DNA from: an uncultured Saprospiraceae bacterium
GTDB lineage: Bacteria; Bacteroidota; Bacteroidia; Chitinophagales; Saprospiraceae
Length of the DNA: 64,000 nucleotides
Direction of reading: 5' to 3'
Assembly (NCBI GenBank): GCA_937942435.1
Contig: CALDEM010000001.1
Location: 1 to 64,000 of the forward strand
This document shows positions 17,957 through 26,618 of the stretch, piece by piece. The notes below the pieces were generated by a model. That model was not told the DNA's origin. It saw only the letters and a program-made list of their open reading frames with translations, and did not search any database. Made by a program: the position numbers and the translations under genes. Position 1 is the first letter of the stretch, and each line of letters opens with the position of its first letter.

Positions 17957-19141
17957 ATGTCATTTATCAAGCTTTCAATCCTACTCACATTTTGCGCTCT
18001 TCTATCTATGGCAAGTTGTCATACAAAGCAGGCACCCGAGCCTACTCCCGATGCTACTGACCCTCACATCTCGATGTGCAGTCAGGTCAATACGCGAGGC
18101 TTGGCTTATCTCAACAAAGGATCGATGGCAGATGTGGTAGCTATCAATATCGATCAGAGGCAAAAAGAGAACTTCTCTGGGATGATCAAGATCGAAGGAG
18201 GAAGCTATAGCATGGGCGGAAAGCAACGCGGTGATATCAACCCTCAGGCCCAAGGAAGTCAGCCTCGACCGGACGAGTTTCCGATCAATAAAATAAATAT
18301 CTCTTCATTTTGGATGGATGAGACAGAAGTCACCAATGCAGCGTTTAAAATATTTGCGGAAGCGACAGGATACATAACAACAGCTGAAAGAGAGATCCCG
18401 ATAGAGGAGATCATGTCGCAGTTACCACCTGGCACCCCTACACCCGATCCATCTCTTTTGCAACCAGCTTCTCTGGTCTTTAATAGCCCCACTCCCAATA
18501 GCAATGGAGGATACGGAGTGCAAGACTGGTGGGTAGTAACACCAGGAGCGTCGTGGAAACATCCACAAGGACCAGGCAGTTCCATCAAAGGAAAAGAAGA
18601 CCTCCCAGTCATACATATCTCTTGGTATGATGCGATGGCATATGCGAGATGGGCAGGCAAGAGACTACCTACAGAAGCAGAATGGGAGTATGCAGCATAT
18701 GGCGGTAAAATCGGTCAGATATTTCCTTGGGGAGACAAACTTGAAGAAGAAGAAAATCATGCAAACTATTGGCAAGGAAACTTTCCAATTGAAAATACGA
18801 ACGCCGATGGATTTGAAAAGCTAGCACCTGTTAAGTCATTTGCAGCTAATGGTCATGGTCTCTACGATATGGCTGGCAATGTCTGGGAGTGGTGTAGTGA
18901 TTGGTATCATGCAAACTACTATCAATGCCTCGCCACTGAAGAGACATCAGACAATCCAAGCGGTCCAGATGTTAGCTATGATCCATATATGCCTAGCGCT
19001 TCGCAAAAAGTGATCAGAGGTGGTTCGTTCTTATGTAATGACAGTTACTGTGCTGGTTATCGTATAGCAGCGCGTATGAAGTCAAGTCCAGATACTGGTT
19101 TGGAGCATACCGGATTTAGGTGTGTACGCGATGTGATGTAG
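17957..19141 (+). CDS. Formylglycine-generating enzyme (SUMF1 family) lipoprotein
   Basis: 394 aa from the ATG at 17957; a GTG at 17942 would add 5 residues. The N-terminus is a lipoprotein signal (L-S-M-A-S-C). The SUMF1/FGE domain spans about 70-394: G-G-S-Y-S-M-G-G, E-V-T-N-A-A-F-K, P-V-I-H-I-S-W-Y-D-A, R-L-P-T-E-A-E-W-E-Y-A and G-N-V-W-E-W-C. The core R-G-G-S-F-L-C-N-D-S-Y-C has both active-site cysteines (Cys360 and Cys365), which many FGE-fold relatives lack. True FGE converts the Cys of a sulfatase C-x-(P/A)-x-R motif to formylglycine. A sulfatase with C-S-A-Y-R lies 22 kb away. Lipoprotein targeting suggests maturation in the periplasm. Confidence 0.92.
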   Translation: MSFIKLSILLTFCALLSMASCHTKQAPEPTPDATDPHISMCSQVNTRGLAYLNKGSMADVVAINIDQRQKENFSGMIKIEGGSYSMGGKQRGDINPQAQGSQPRPDEFPINKINISSFWMDETEVTNAAFKIFAEATGYITTAEREIPIEEIMSQLPPGTPTPDPSLLQPASLVFNSPTPNSNGGYGVQDWWVVTPGASWKHPQGPGSSIKGKEDLPVIHISWYDAMAYARWAGKRLPTEAEWEYAAYGGKIGQIFPWGDKLEEEENHANYWQGNFPIENTNADGFEKLAPVKSFAANGHGLYDMAGNVWEWCSDWYHANYYQCLATEETSDNPSGPDVSYDPYMPSASQKVIRGGSFLCNDSYCAGYRIAARMKSSPDTGLEHTGFRCVRDVM

Positions 19142-19158
19142 GCGTATGCGCTTCACTT

Positions 19159-19181
19159 TTTCTAATTATACAAATTAGAAA
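19159..19181. terminator. Bidirectional hairpin made of two inverted AATTAGAAA words
   Basis: TTTCTAATT (19159-19167), loop ATACA, AATTAGAAA (19173-19181). The 9-bp perfect stem sits between the stop codons of the convergent FGE gene (19141) and the DUF5686 gene (19182). It is A+T-rich, so as a terminator it is weaker than usual. Its arms are two copies of the dispersed nonamer reported in the findings. Confidence 0.55.
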
Positions 19182-21650
19182 TTAGTTAATTCCTACGCTC
19201 ATCCTTAATCCAAAATCCGTCTGCCTTTCATAAATCGAAAATACGGCGTCTAATCGTACCAATCGCAAGATCTTGTATCCCATGTTAGCAAAACCAACAT
19301 GTAGCTCAGCGTAAGAAGGGTTATCTCCTGCTTTTAAATACTTAGCACCAGCAACCAAACTCCAGCCTAACTTTTGAAATCCTGGAACCTTATCCAAAAT
19401 CCATCCATCAAAATGATGCTGGACATGTGCTTGAAAATAATGTTGATCCGTACTAAACTGATAATAAGGTAATTGTAAAAACGTAGTACTATAATCCGCA
19501 CTCTTCATGAGGAAAACTTCTGAGCCCATAAAGTGCCTAAAGTCTCTAAACTGAACATTGTCTTTTGCAAAATAGAATCCACCATTGACATACCAACTCA
19601 TCCTGCCTCCTACTCCTAAAGACCAAGAGTCATCTAAAGAAGCTGCTATTTTCTGGTAGCTAACATCACCCCCGGCAACCTTAAAAGCCCCTGTATATGA
19701 GAGTCTTAGTCGCGGCCCCTTGCCGCCCGCCCCAAACTTTCGATCAGGATATAAAAAGTACTTCTGTTTGAATCGGATGGTAGCGTTGACATCAATTAAA
19801 AAGGCCTGATGCTGATCAAAAGTAGTTGTTGTGTTAGGGTTGTCGAGGATCTCATTAGGAGCGTAGGTTCTGCTCTCTCTAAAGAAATAGCTGAATTCTG
19901 AATTGTTGACAACTGGTGTTCGTTCTTCCCATCTTGCTGTAGAAGTCACAAAAACACCACTCAGCGGTTCTGACAAATAGGAAATCCTTAGATTCTTAAC
20001 ATCGAGGTACTTCGCAAGATTACGTCTGTGAAATAAAGTATAAAAACTATTGAAAAAAGGACCTATGGGTTCTTGTTGATTGAACTGCTGGATGTTGCTC
20101 CCACCGGCTATGGTAAATTCATTAAAGTTTAACCTCGAAGGTCTAAAAGTGAAGTATCCACTAAATCGAGCTTTGTTTTCAGAGATGCCATAGTTAGCAT
20201 TAAGACCATAGATAACCCTGCGTGTTTCTTTTTCATCAAAGTACTTTACCGCACGAAAGTTCAGATTAGCATTATAGCCTTGTACAGTATTGAAGTGTAG
20301 ACTATTTAATGGACTCTCTATGGTATAATACAAACGCTTGGATCTACGAGTATAATTGTAACCACCTAAGAGATCACCTATCTCAAATCGATTACTTTTG
20401 CGATCTACAGAGTCCATGTAAGCTGGGTCTGTCCTTACTGCCCTTATACTGTCCTTGACATTATAGTCTACTACTTCTTCTATTGTTAGAGGCACAGGTC
20501 TTATCTCTTCCCAGTAGGAACTATCCCTTTCGTTAGACAAGGGTTCTACCTCATGTACGTATTGGTTAAAGAAGCCTTCTTCAAATATTGGGTTAAGATT
20601 ATAATTGCTGTAGACTCCTGTAAAGGTGCCTTTCATCTTAAAGCCCAAGGCTCCTAACTTAAAGGTAACTGTATTAGAAAACAAGGCCCACTTGTCTGGG
20701 TCTGCTACAGGTACATATACTTGGTTAAAAGTTAGCGAATCTATAAAGAACACCTGCGTTGCGGTAGCTGTCGCGCCAAGTTCAAGAGAGTGGATATTCC
20801 ACAATCCATCAACGATATAGATTGTACCATAAAATGAAGGGTCAGAATCACGCTTCGGTATCACTGTAATCTGATTGATCAAACGTCCTTCTTCATCTTG
20901 AAATACGCCTTCCAATCGATACTTGTAGTAAGCCAAGGCGTTGTTAGCAATAGGCGATACCATCTGTCGCTGCAACTCAAAAGTGTTCTCATAAAAGCTA
21001 AATTCTAATTCTCTAGCACTATTAAAACTATAACCTTGATCATCACCGCTTACCTTAGAAGAAGTAATGATCTCTTTAGAGTCATCTCCATCTATGTATA
21101 GTTTGCTGACTGACTCAGACAGATAGACGATACCTTGTCGAGATGAATCAAGCATCCCTTCCATATCACCTACTTTGACACCTAATATCTTCTCTGGCGC
21201 ATCAAGTATCTTTTGGTTTCCTTTGACGTAGACGTCACATTGGTAAGACTGGATTAAGTCTTTATAGTAAGATCGCTTCTCAATCGCCTTTCTTATGATG
21301 GCATAAGCTGGGTCTTCGCGATCTGCTGATATCACTACCTCAGATAGCACGGCTGACTGTGGCGACATCTGTATGTCCAAGGTAGTGCCTTGATTATCGA
21401 GCGCTACTGATCTGACTTCAGTCTTGTAACCTATAAACTGAAATACTACGTCATGTGTGCCTGTTGGCAGCTTTAGTTCATACCGACCTTCAGCATTAGA
21501 AGCTGTACCTGACGTTGTATTCTTAAGATAGATACTGACATATGGCAGAGGTGTGCCGCTCTCATCCGTGATGACTCCTTTGACGGACTGACCGCTTAGC
21601 ATGACTGAAAACAATATAGATATCAAAACAAGAAGTGCAGTATACTTCAT
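19182..21650 (-). CDS. DUF5686 and carboxypeptidase-regulatory-like domain outer-membrane protein
   Basis: 822 aa. Signal peptide (1-21), then a carboxypeptidase-regulatory-like beta-sandwich (about 22-105: V-K-G-V-I-T-D-E-S-G-T-P-L-P-Y-V, then V-V-F-Q-F-I-G-Y) that ends with L-S-E-V-V-I as in SusC/TonB-dependent plug linkers. The rest (about 115-822) is DUF5686, with A-Y-A-I-I-R-K-A-I-E-K-R and Y-Q-C-D-V-Y-V-K-G; its C-terminal half looks like beta-barrel strands. The family is almost confined to Bacteroidota and is probably an outer-membrane protein of unknown role. It lacks the TonB-dependent receptor core. Confidence 0.88.
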   Translation of the reverse strand: MKYTALLVLISILFSVMLSGQSVKGVITDESGTPLPYVSIYLKNTTSGTASNAEGRYELKLPTGTHDVVFQFIGYKTEVRSVALDNQGTTLDIQMSPQSAVLSEVVISADREDPAYAIIRKAIEKRSYYKDLIQSYQCDVYVKGNQKILDAPEKILGVKVGDMEGMLDSSRQGIVYLSESVSKLYIDGDDSKEIITSSKVSGDDQGYSFNSARELEFSFYENTFELQRQMVSPIANNALAYYKYRLEGVFQDEEGRLINQITVIPKRDSDPSFYGTIYIVDGLWNIHSLELGATATATQVFFIDSLTFNQVYVPVADPDKWALFSNTVTFKLGALGFKMKGTFTGVYSNYNLNPIFEEGFFNQYVHEVEPLSNERDSSYWEEIRPVPLTIEEVVDYNVKDSIRAVRTDPAYMDSVDRKSNRFEIGDLLGGYNYTRRSKRLYYTIESPLNSLHFNTVQGYNANLNFRAVKYFDEKETRRVIYGLNANYGISENKARFSGYFTFRPSRLNFNEFTIAGGSNIQQFNQQEPIGPFFNSFYTLFHRRNLAKYLDVKNLRISYLSEPLSGVFVTSTARWEERTPVVNNSEFSYFFRESRTYAPNEILDNPNTTTTFDQHQAFLIDVNATIRFKQKYFLYPDRKFGAGGKGPRLRLSYTGAFKVAGGDVSYQKIAASLDDSWSLGVGGRMSWYVNGGFYFAKDNVQFRDFRHFMGSEVFLMKSADYSTTFLQLPYYQFSTDQHYFQAHVQHHFDGWILDKVPGFQKLGWSLVAGAKYLKAGDNPSYAELHVGFANMGYKILRLVRLDAVFSIYERQTDFGLRMSVGIN

Positions 21651-21809
21651 ACAATCAGACTTATTAGATGCGTAATTAGATAGCTTATGTCAGTCTGCGA
21701 TATTATATAGACCAACTGTTGCTATTCTTAGACGATGTCCATGCCTGAAATGTTATGAATCAGTAGAGATAAATGATTATTTCATCGCATTAGCTCTGCT
21801 ATATGTCAC

Positions 21810-23789
21810 CTATGTCACTTTCTTTAGCACTATCTTTTCTTTTGTTTTGCTGATGATTCGGTTGTATAGTTCCTTTAAGTTAGGATACTCATCTCCCAAA
21901 AATATATCTGTATTGACTTTAAAAGTATAATCTATGACTAACTCTTCTCCCACCAACTTGACCTCATACATAAACTTTGCTTTACCACCTTCTAGAGCCA
22001 TAGCAGAAGGCTCGGGTGTAGACTCCACTTCATATCCTTCTGGCAATTTTATTTTTATAATCTGTCTTGTATCAGATAAGAAACCATAGAAGACTGGGTA
22101 ATCTCGATCCTCTTCAAAAAATGGATTATTCATTATGCCAAAGTCGATAGCCGCATCTATAAATATCTGATCACCGATCTTATCAAGTTCGTTGTAGATC
22201 ACTTCTGTGTAACTCATGGTTATATCTTTATTGATATCATCAAGGTTTTTCACTTCTGTTATTTCGTATTCGTTTTCTACATTGACATCTTCATCCCACT
22301 CTTCATCATCTTCATCCTCATCTTCATCTTCTTCTACATCCTCTTCTTCACTTGTTTCATCCTGAGTACGTCTATAGGATGAAGCAGCATAATTTTTCAA
22401 CATACGCTTTCCTGTACCTATCAGACTCGGTCCATCTATATCGACCTCATAGTTAGCCATTGTTACGGTCTTATAGTTATTTTTATTTTGAATATCCATG
22501 ATCTGACCTTTACCACCAGATATCAGTAGCCCATTGATATTAGTAGCTCTCAGTGGCAACTGACCTACGGGCGAATACTTACATGTACCATCCAGCAGAA
22601 CATAGGAATCACCTTGTTGGATATAAACCAACAGATAGTTCATCTCAGACCTGCTTGGATAACTCTGATTGAGCAGTCCACTATTTCTAGTTTTTAACAA
22701 AAATGGTTTTGCTTCTATATCAGCTTGCAATAGAAGATTGAGCAATAGTAGATTGATATCTCCAACACTGCCTGATTTATTTTTCAATAAATCTTTTATC
22801 CCTTCACTCTTATAATATCCATAATCTCCGTTCCAGCTAAAGTTCTTTTGTACATGAGTATACAACGCAGAGATCTTCTCTCCTTCAGTCTTTCCTTCTA
22901 ACTGATCTATAATCGGCTCTAAGTCTTTTGTACGCTTTCCAATCTCTTTGCCAAAGTATTTATGCTCCATGAGGTCTTTAGCGATCTCATTCCAATCTTT
23001 AACATAAAATTGCTTTATGGTATTAGGAAATTGGGATGAATACAGCTCATACTTCAAGCTCGATCTGTAGTCATCAATATTTAATACATATTCATCAGGA
23101 AGCAAGGCAGGTACATCACTTGCCGTAAATGTATGCGCTATATCTTGCTGATAATCGCCATTGACTTCTTTCTTAGTATGATTAAGAGGTATAGCTCCAT
23201 GCGCAACTGGCGTATAGGTGTAATATGGTGGCATACGCACTTCATATTCTGCCAGATCAACGGGTACATCTGCTTGAAAGTCAAAAGTTGGTATAACAAA
23301 CTTAAAAGGCGTTCTAATTGTATACTGAACATCTAAAACAGAACCGCCTTTTACATCTGGCAGTGCAAATTTGTAATAACTGTAGTGTTCTGATGACTCT
23401 TCATTGTACTGATCTTTCTTACTAAGTTTTGAAGAAGAGACCTTACCTTTTTCAATATTAAAGGTCATAGCCTTTAGCTTAATCACCTTTTCTCTTGTCG
23501 ATCCATCTCTGTACAAAGGGATTGAGTACTTTGCATACTTCTCGCCTTTTTCATTATACACTTTGATTCTATCATGGTGTTCGATCACCATATAGATATC
23601 ACTTTGTTGAATTTCAAATCGCACTTTAGCTTTCTTAAATATGTAAGCGGCTTCTGCAGAACTGTCTATAGCATGAGCAGTCTGCTCAACTATATGTTGA
23701 TCTACTTTTCCAAATTTTTGTGCATGGACAGTATTAGTTAAATAAAAAAATACAAATCCAATAATCAGATATTTAGTTGATGATTTCAT
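21810..23789 (-). CDS. DUF3857/transglutaminase-like protein with degenerate active site
   Basis: 659 aa, signal peptide (1-23, V-H-A-Q). The N-terminal DUF3857 beta domain (about 50-240) is followed by a transglutaminase-like fold (about 290-410). The usual Cys is Val342 (S-G-S-V-G-D-I-N), the usual His is Asn384 (E-M-N-Y), and Asp400 (L-L-D-G-T) remains, so it should not act as a protease or transglutaminase. A very acidic stretch (about 479-502) precedes a DUF3858-like C-terminus. This Val-Gly-Asp-Ile-Asn version is, as I recall, common in Bacteroidota, which suggests a structural or binding role. It follows its paralogue with 36 bp between them, probably one operon. Confidence 0.88.
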   Translation of the reverse strand: MKSSTKYLIIGFVFFYLTNTVHAQKFGKVDQHIVEQTAHAIDSSAEAAYIFKKAKVRFEIQQSDIYMVIEHHDRIKVYNEKGEKYAKYSIPLYRDGSTREKVIKLKAMTFNIEKGKVSSSKLSKKDQYNEESSEHYSYYKFALPDVKGGSVLDVQYTIRTPFKFVIPTFDFQADVPVDLAEYEVRMPPYYTYTPVAHGAIPLNHTKKEVNGDYQQDIAHTFTASDVPALLPDEYVLNIDDYRSSLKYELYSSQFPNTIKQFYVKDWNEIAKDLMEHKYFGKEIGKRTKDLEPIIDQLEGKTEGEKISALYTHVQKNFSWNGDYGYYKSEGIKDLLKNKSGSVGDINLLLLNLLLQADIEAKPFLLKTRNSGLLNQSYPSRSEMNYLLVYIQQGDSYVLLDGTCKYSPVGQLPLRATNINGLLISGGKGQIMDIQNKNNYKTVTMANYEVDIDGPSLIGTGKRMLKNYAASSYRRTQDETSEEEDVEEDEDEDEDDEEWDEDVNVENEYEITEVKNLDDINKDITMSYTEVIYNELDKIGDQIFIDAAIDFGIMNNPFFEEDRDYPVFYGFLSDTRQIIKIKLPEGYEVESTPEPSAMALEGGKAKFMYEVKLVGEELVIDYTFKVNTDIFLGDEYPNLKELYNRIISKTKEKIVLKKVT

Positions 23790-23825
23790 ACTATTAGTTT
23801 GTTATTTATAAAGTTGATTGTCTTA

Positions 23826-25742
23826 TTATGATTTGGCACTAAGAGATAATTTTCCTCTTTCTGCTTTACGTATTTTATCGAAGAAGAACTTAACCTCTTT
23901 ATATCGATCAGCGTCATACTCTCCTTTGTTGAGAACAAAGGAGCGGTGCACTTTAAATATCCCAGCATCCACTTGCTCGACCTTTTGGACATAACTACCA
24001 AACTCTCCATCTATCACAATAGGTTCTGGCAAAGCGCAATGAAATCCAACAGGCACGTTATACACGACATCAGATATAAGCTGTTCTGCACGAGGAAATG
24101 ATATAAGATTTTCTCGATTGCTATCTTTCTTAAGTCTTGGTATATCAAATGGCATAAATGCGGATTCTAAAATCATATAGTCTCCTGCTCGCTCACCATA
24201 CTTGGTTGCTGAAAAGCTATATTGCTCGGTTGTCATTACCTCTTCTTCATCTAATGAAAACTCGTGATTGGAAAGTTCAAGGTTATCAAACTTTGCCAAC
24301 AAGTATTGATTGACATATTCATCAAATTCTTTTGACTTCAACTTTTTAAGATATATGACCTTGTCAATCTTCAACCCGTACGCTTCTATATCAAGATCAG
24401 TGGCAATATCACCATCTGCAGTTAAAGTAACATCTGCCTTAATAATAGTTGCATTGGACTCTTTGCCATAAGCTGGCGTTCTGACCAGTGTTCCTCCAGA
24501 TTCATTTACTTGGAGTGCTAGTCGGTCATCTGTAAAACTTCCAAGAAAATTAAACGGATTATCATGCGAGGTACAGTCCAACCATATCGTATCGTTTTCT
24601 AAAGGTGCATTGAGTATCACATGATTGGCAGGCGAAACATGAGGATATTCTTTAAAAATGTCTTCTGGCTTGTCAGAACCCGCTCTAACAATAACATAGT
24701 TAGATTCTATGCCATAGACATCGAGGAGAGACTTCATATAAAATGAGAGCGCTTTGCAATCTCCGTATTTTACTTCATGTACCTTCTGCGCGCTTAGCGG
24801 CACCAGTCCTCCTTCATCTAAACCGATCAAAATGTATCGCGTGTTTTCTTGAACGAAGTCGTAGATCTTTTTTATAATTTCTCTTTTGTCAGTTATGCCT
24901 TCCAAGATGGGGCCCAATTCTGATTTGGCAGCATGTTTCTTAAGATCGGCTTTATCATCAAGTAGCTCATTATGTATCCAACCTCCAAACTCCTCCCAAC
25001 TTTGGTATGAGCCTTCATATCCTTCATAATTAAAAGATACTGGTGCTACAAAAACCATAGGAACACGATCATATAAAGATGGTACATATGACTCACCATG
25101 TACAACAGGTTGATTCTCTAATTGATAAGAGTAGTCGTTAAGCTTATCTATATTATAATCTTCTAAGTTTCTTTCACCTGCTCTAATCTTTATAGAAGTT
25201 TTATTAGTAAAGTGATATGAAGATTTTTCCACTGAGACATTGGCACCTCTTATTGGCCACCAAGTTGGTAGGCTTAGGGTATTAGACGATTCTTCGATCC
25301 ATGACATTGCAACAGTTACTGGATAAGAAGTTGGTTGATAAGAGAAAACCTTCATACGTCCATCAGATATCAATGACATGCCATCATGCGCTGCAAAATC
25401 TTCAACATCCTTTGATTTCACCTTTCTTAAGAGCTTACCATCTTTGTCATATATCTTAATGTATGGGCTCTTAATCTGCGTACTTCCTTCTTTATAAAAC
25501 TCTGCAAAGTTTGCATATCCATCCCCCTTTTTATTCATGATGGTGATGACTTGTTCATGGGCAGCAGTATACTTTTTATCAGAGTGCAAGACAACAGATG
25601 TTACATCTTTTCTAAACACAGCATTTGCTTTAGCTGATAACTCCTTAGATATATTGTCTACAGCATATGAAGCATTATCTTGAGCGTTGATGCTTGATAC
25701 AATAGCTAAGCATATGAAAATTGAACTAAGTCGGATGAGCAT
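23826..25742 (-). CDS. DUF3857/transglutaminase-like protein with intact catalytic triad
   Basis: 638 aa, signal peptide (1-20, I-N-A-Q). Same architecture as the downstream gene: DUF3857 (about 45-230), transglutaminase-like core (about 275-395), C-terminal beta domain. Here Cys329 (Y-G-D-C-K-A-L-S), His374 (A-N-H-V-I-L) and Asp389 (W-L-D-C-T) form a complete triad. It is therefore a candidate periplasmic or surface cysteine peptidase or transglutaminase; the substrate is unknown. The pairing with a triad-less paralogue suggests an enzyme with a pseudoenzyme partner (inference). Confidence 0.9.
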   Translation of the reverse strand: MLIRLSSIFICLAIVSSINAQDNASYAVDNISKELSAKANAVFRKDVTSVVLHSDKKYTAAHEQVITIMNKKGDGYANFAEFYKEGSTQIKSPYIKIYDKDGKLLRKVKSKDVEDFAAHDGMSLISDGRMKVFSYQPTSYPVTVAMSWIEESSNTLSLPTWWPIRGANVSVEKSSYHFTNKTSIKIRAGERNLEDYNIDKLNDYSYQLENQPVVHGESYVPSLYDRVPMVFVAPVSFNYEGYEGSYQSWEEFGGWIHNELLDDKADLKKHAAKSELGPILEGITDKREIIKKIYDFVQENTRYILIGLDEGGLVPLSAQKVHEVKYGDCKALSFYMKSLLDVYGIESNYVIVRAGSDKPEDIFKEYPHVSPANHVILNAPLENDTIWLDCTSHDNPFNFLGSFTDDRLALQVNESGGTLVRTPAYGKESNATIIKADVTLTADGDIATDLDIEAYGLKIDKVIYLKKLKSKEFDEYVNQYLLAKFDNLELSNHEFSLDEEEVMTTEQYSFSATKYGERAGDYMILESAFMPFDIPRLKKDSNRENLISFPRAEQLISDVVYNVPVGFHCALPEPIVIDGEFGSYVQKVEQVDAGIFKVHRSFVLNKGEYDADRYKEVKFFFDKIRKAERGKLSLSAKS

Positions 25743-25863
25743 TGATACAGGTTTATATATTACAAGTAATTGAAATATATCAAAAACTAAACCAAATTCA
25801 AAATATTCAACAATTGACTACTAAGTTTAAAACTTCTGATACTCTTATATCACTTTGACTTAT

Positions 25864-26505
25864 ATGGTATTAAATCCTGTTATATATCAACTAGAAGCCT
25901 GCGTCAATAGCTTCGATCAAGCTTTAAAAGCTCAAAAGGCTGGGGCTAATCAAGTAGAACTATGTAGCCGACTAGACTTGGATGGTTTGACACCTTCTAT
26001 CCAAGATATAACCAGGTGTCTATCAGACCTTAAGATTCTGACCAAGGTGATGATCAGGCCAGTCGCTGGAGACTTTGTGACATCTGATGAAGTGGTTACG
26101 AAGATGATAGAAGAGATCATAGTAATGAAGAGTATAGGTGTGCAGCATGTAGTATTTGGTTTGACCGATGTAAAAGCCATGCTGGATATACATACCCTTA
26201 GTGAGCTAAGAGATCATGCTCACCCAATGAAGGTAACCATACACAAAGCCATTGATACTTGCTCGGATCCCGTTAATGAGACACGCAAACTTGCAAATGC
26301 TGGAGGGTTTGATAGCATCTTAACTTCAGGTGGTGCTCAGACGGCCATGGAGGGCGCTTCAATCATTAAGCAGATGATCACTGCCGCAGATGATCAGCTC
26401 AATATAATAGCAGCAGGAAGCATCACTAAAGATAACATAGCAGAGATTGATGCTGCCATCAGTAGCAAGTTTTATCATGGAAGGCGGATCCTTGGAAAGT
26501 TATAG
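25864..26505 (+). CDS. cutC: CutC family protein
   Basis: 213 aa from the ATG at 25864; a TTG three codons earlier is the alternative. This TIM-barrel family was named for copper homeostasis, though its biochemical role is unsettled. Diagnostic segments are L-E-A-C-V-N-S, G-A-N-Q-V-E-L-C-S-R-L-D-L-D-G-L-T-P, M-I-R-P-V-A-G-D-F, G-V-Q-H-V-V-F-G, H-K-A-I-D-T and I-L-T-S-G-G-A-Q-T-A. It is somewhat shorter than typical members (about 240 residues), mainly at the C-terminus. It is divergent from the DUF3857 pair. Confidence 0.92.
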   Translation: MVLNPVIYQLEACVNSFDQALKAQKAGANQVELCSRLDLDGLTPSIQDITRCLSDLKILTKVMIRPVAGDFVTSDEVVTKMIEEIIVMKSIGVQHVVFGLTDVKAMLDIHTLSELRDHAHPMKVTIHKAIDTCSDPVNETRKLANAGGFDSILTSGGAQTAMEGASIIKQMITAADDQLNIIAAGSITKDNIAEIDAAISSKFYHGRRILGKL

Positions 26506-26618
26506 CAGACGATACTAACAGAAGTTCTCATGATGATTATGAGCATTATGACATCACAAACTCAAATTAAAAGGACTCGAAGTAGTCGTCATGAGAAATT
26601 AATGCAGACATTCGCGGT

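Noticed and set aside
22281-22350. Acidic Glu/Asp run as a possible frameshift or repeat artefact
   Set aside because: The reading frame continues normally on both sides, and acidic linkers are common in secreted Bacteroidota proteins.
23786-24010. Short minus frame between the two DUF3857 genes
   Set aside because: It overlaps the 3' end of the upstream DUF3857 gene in another frame and has no domain; a shadow.
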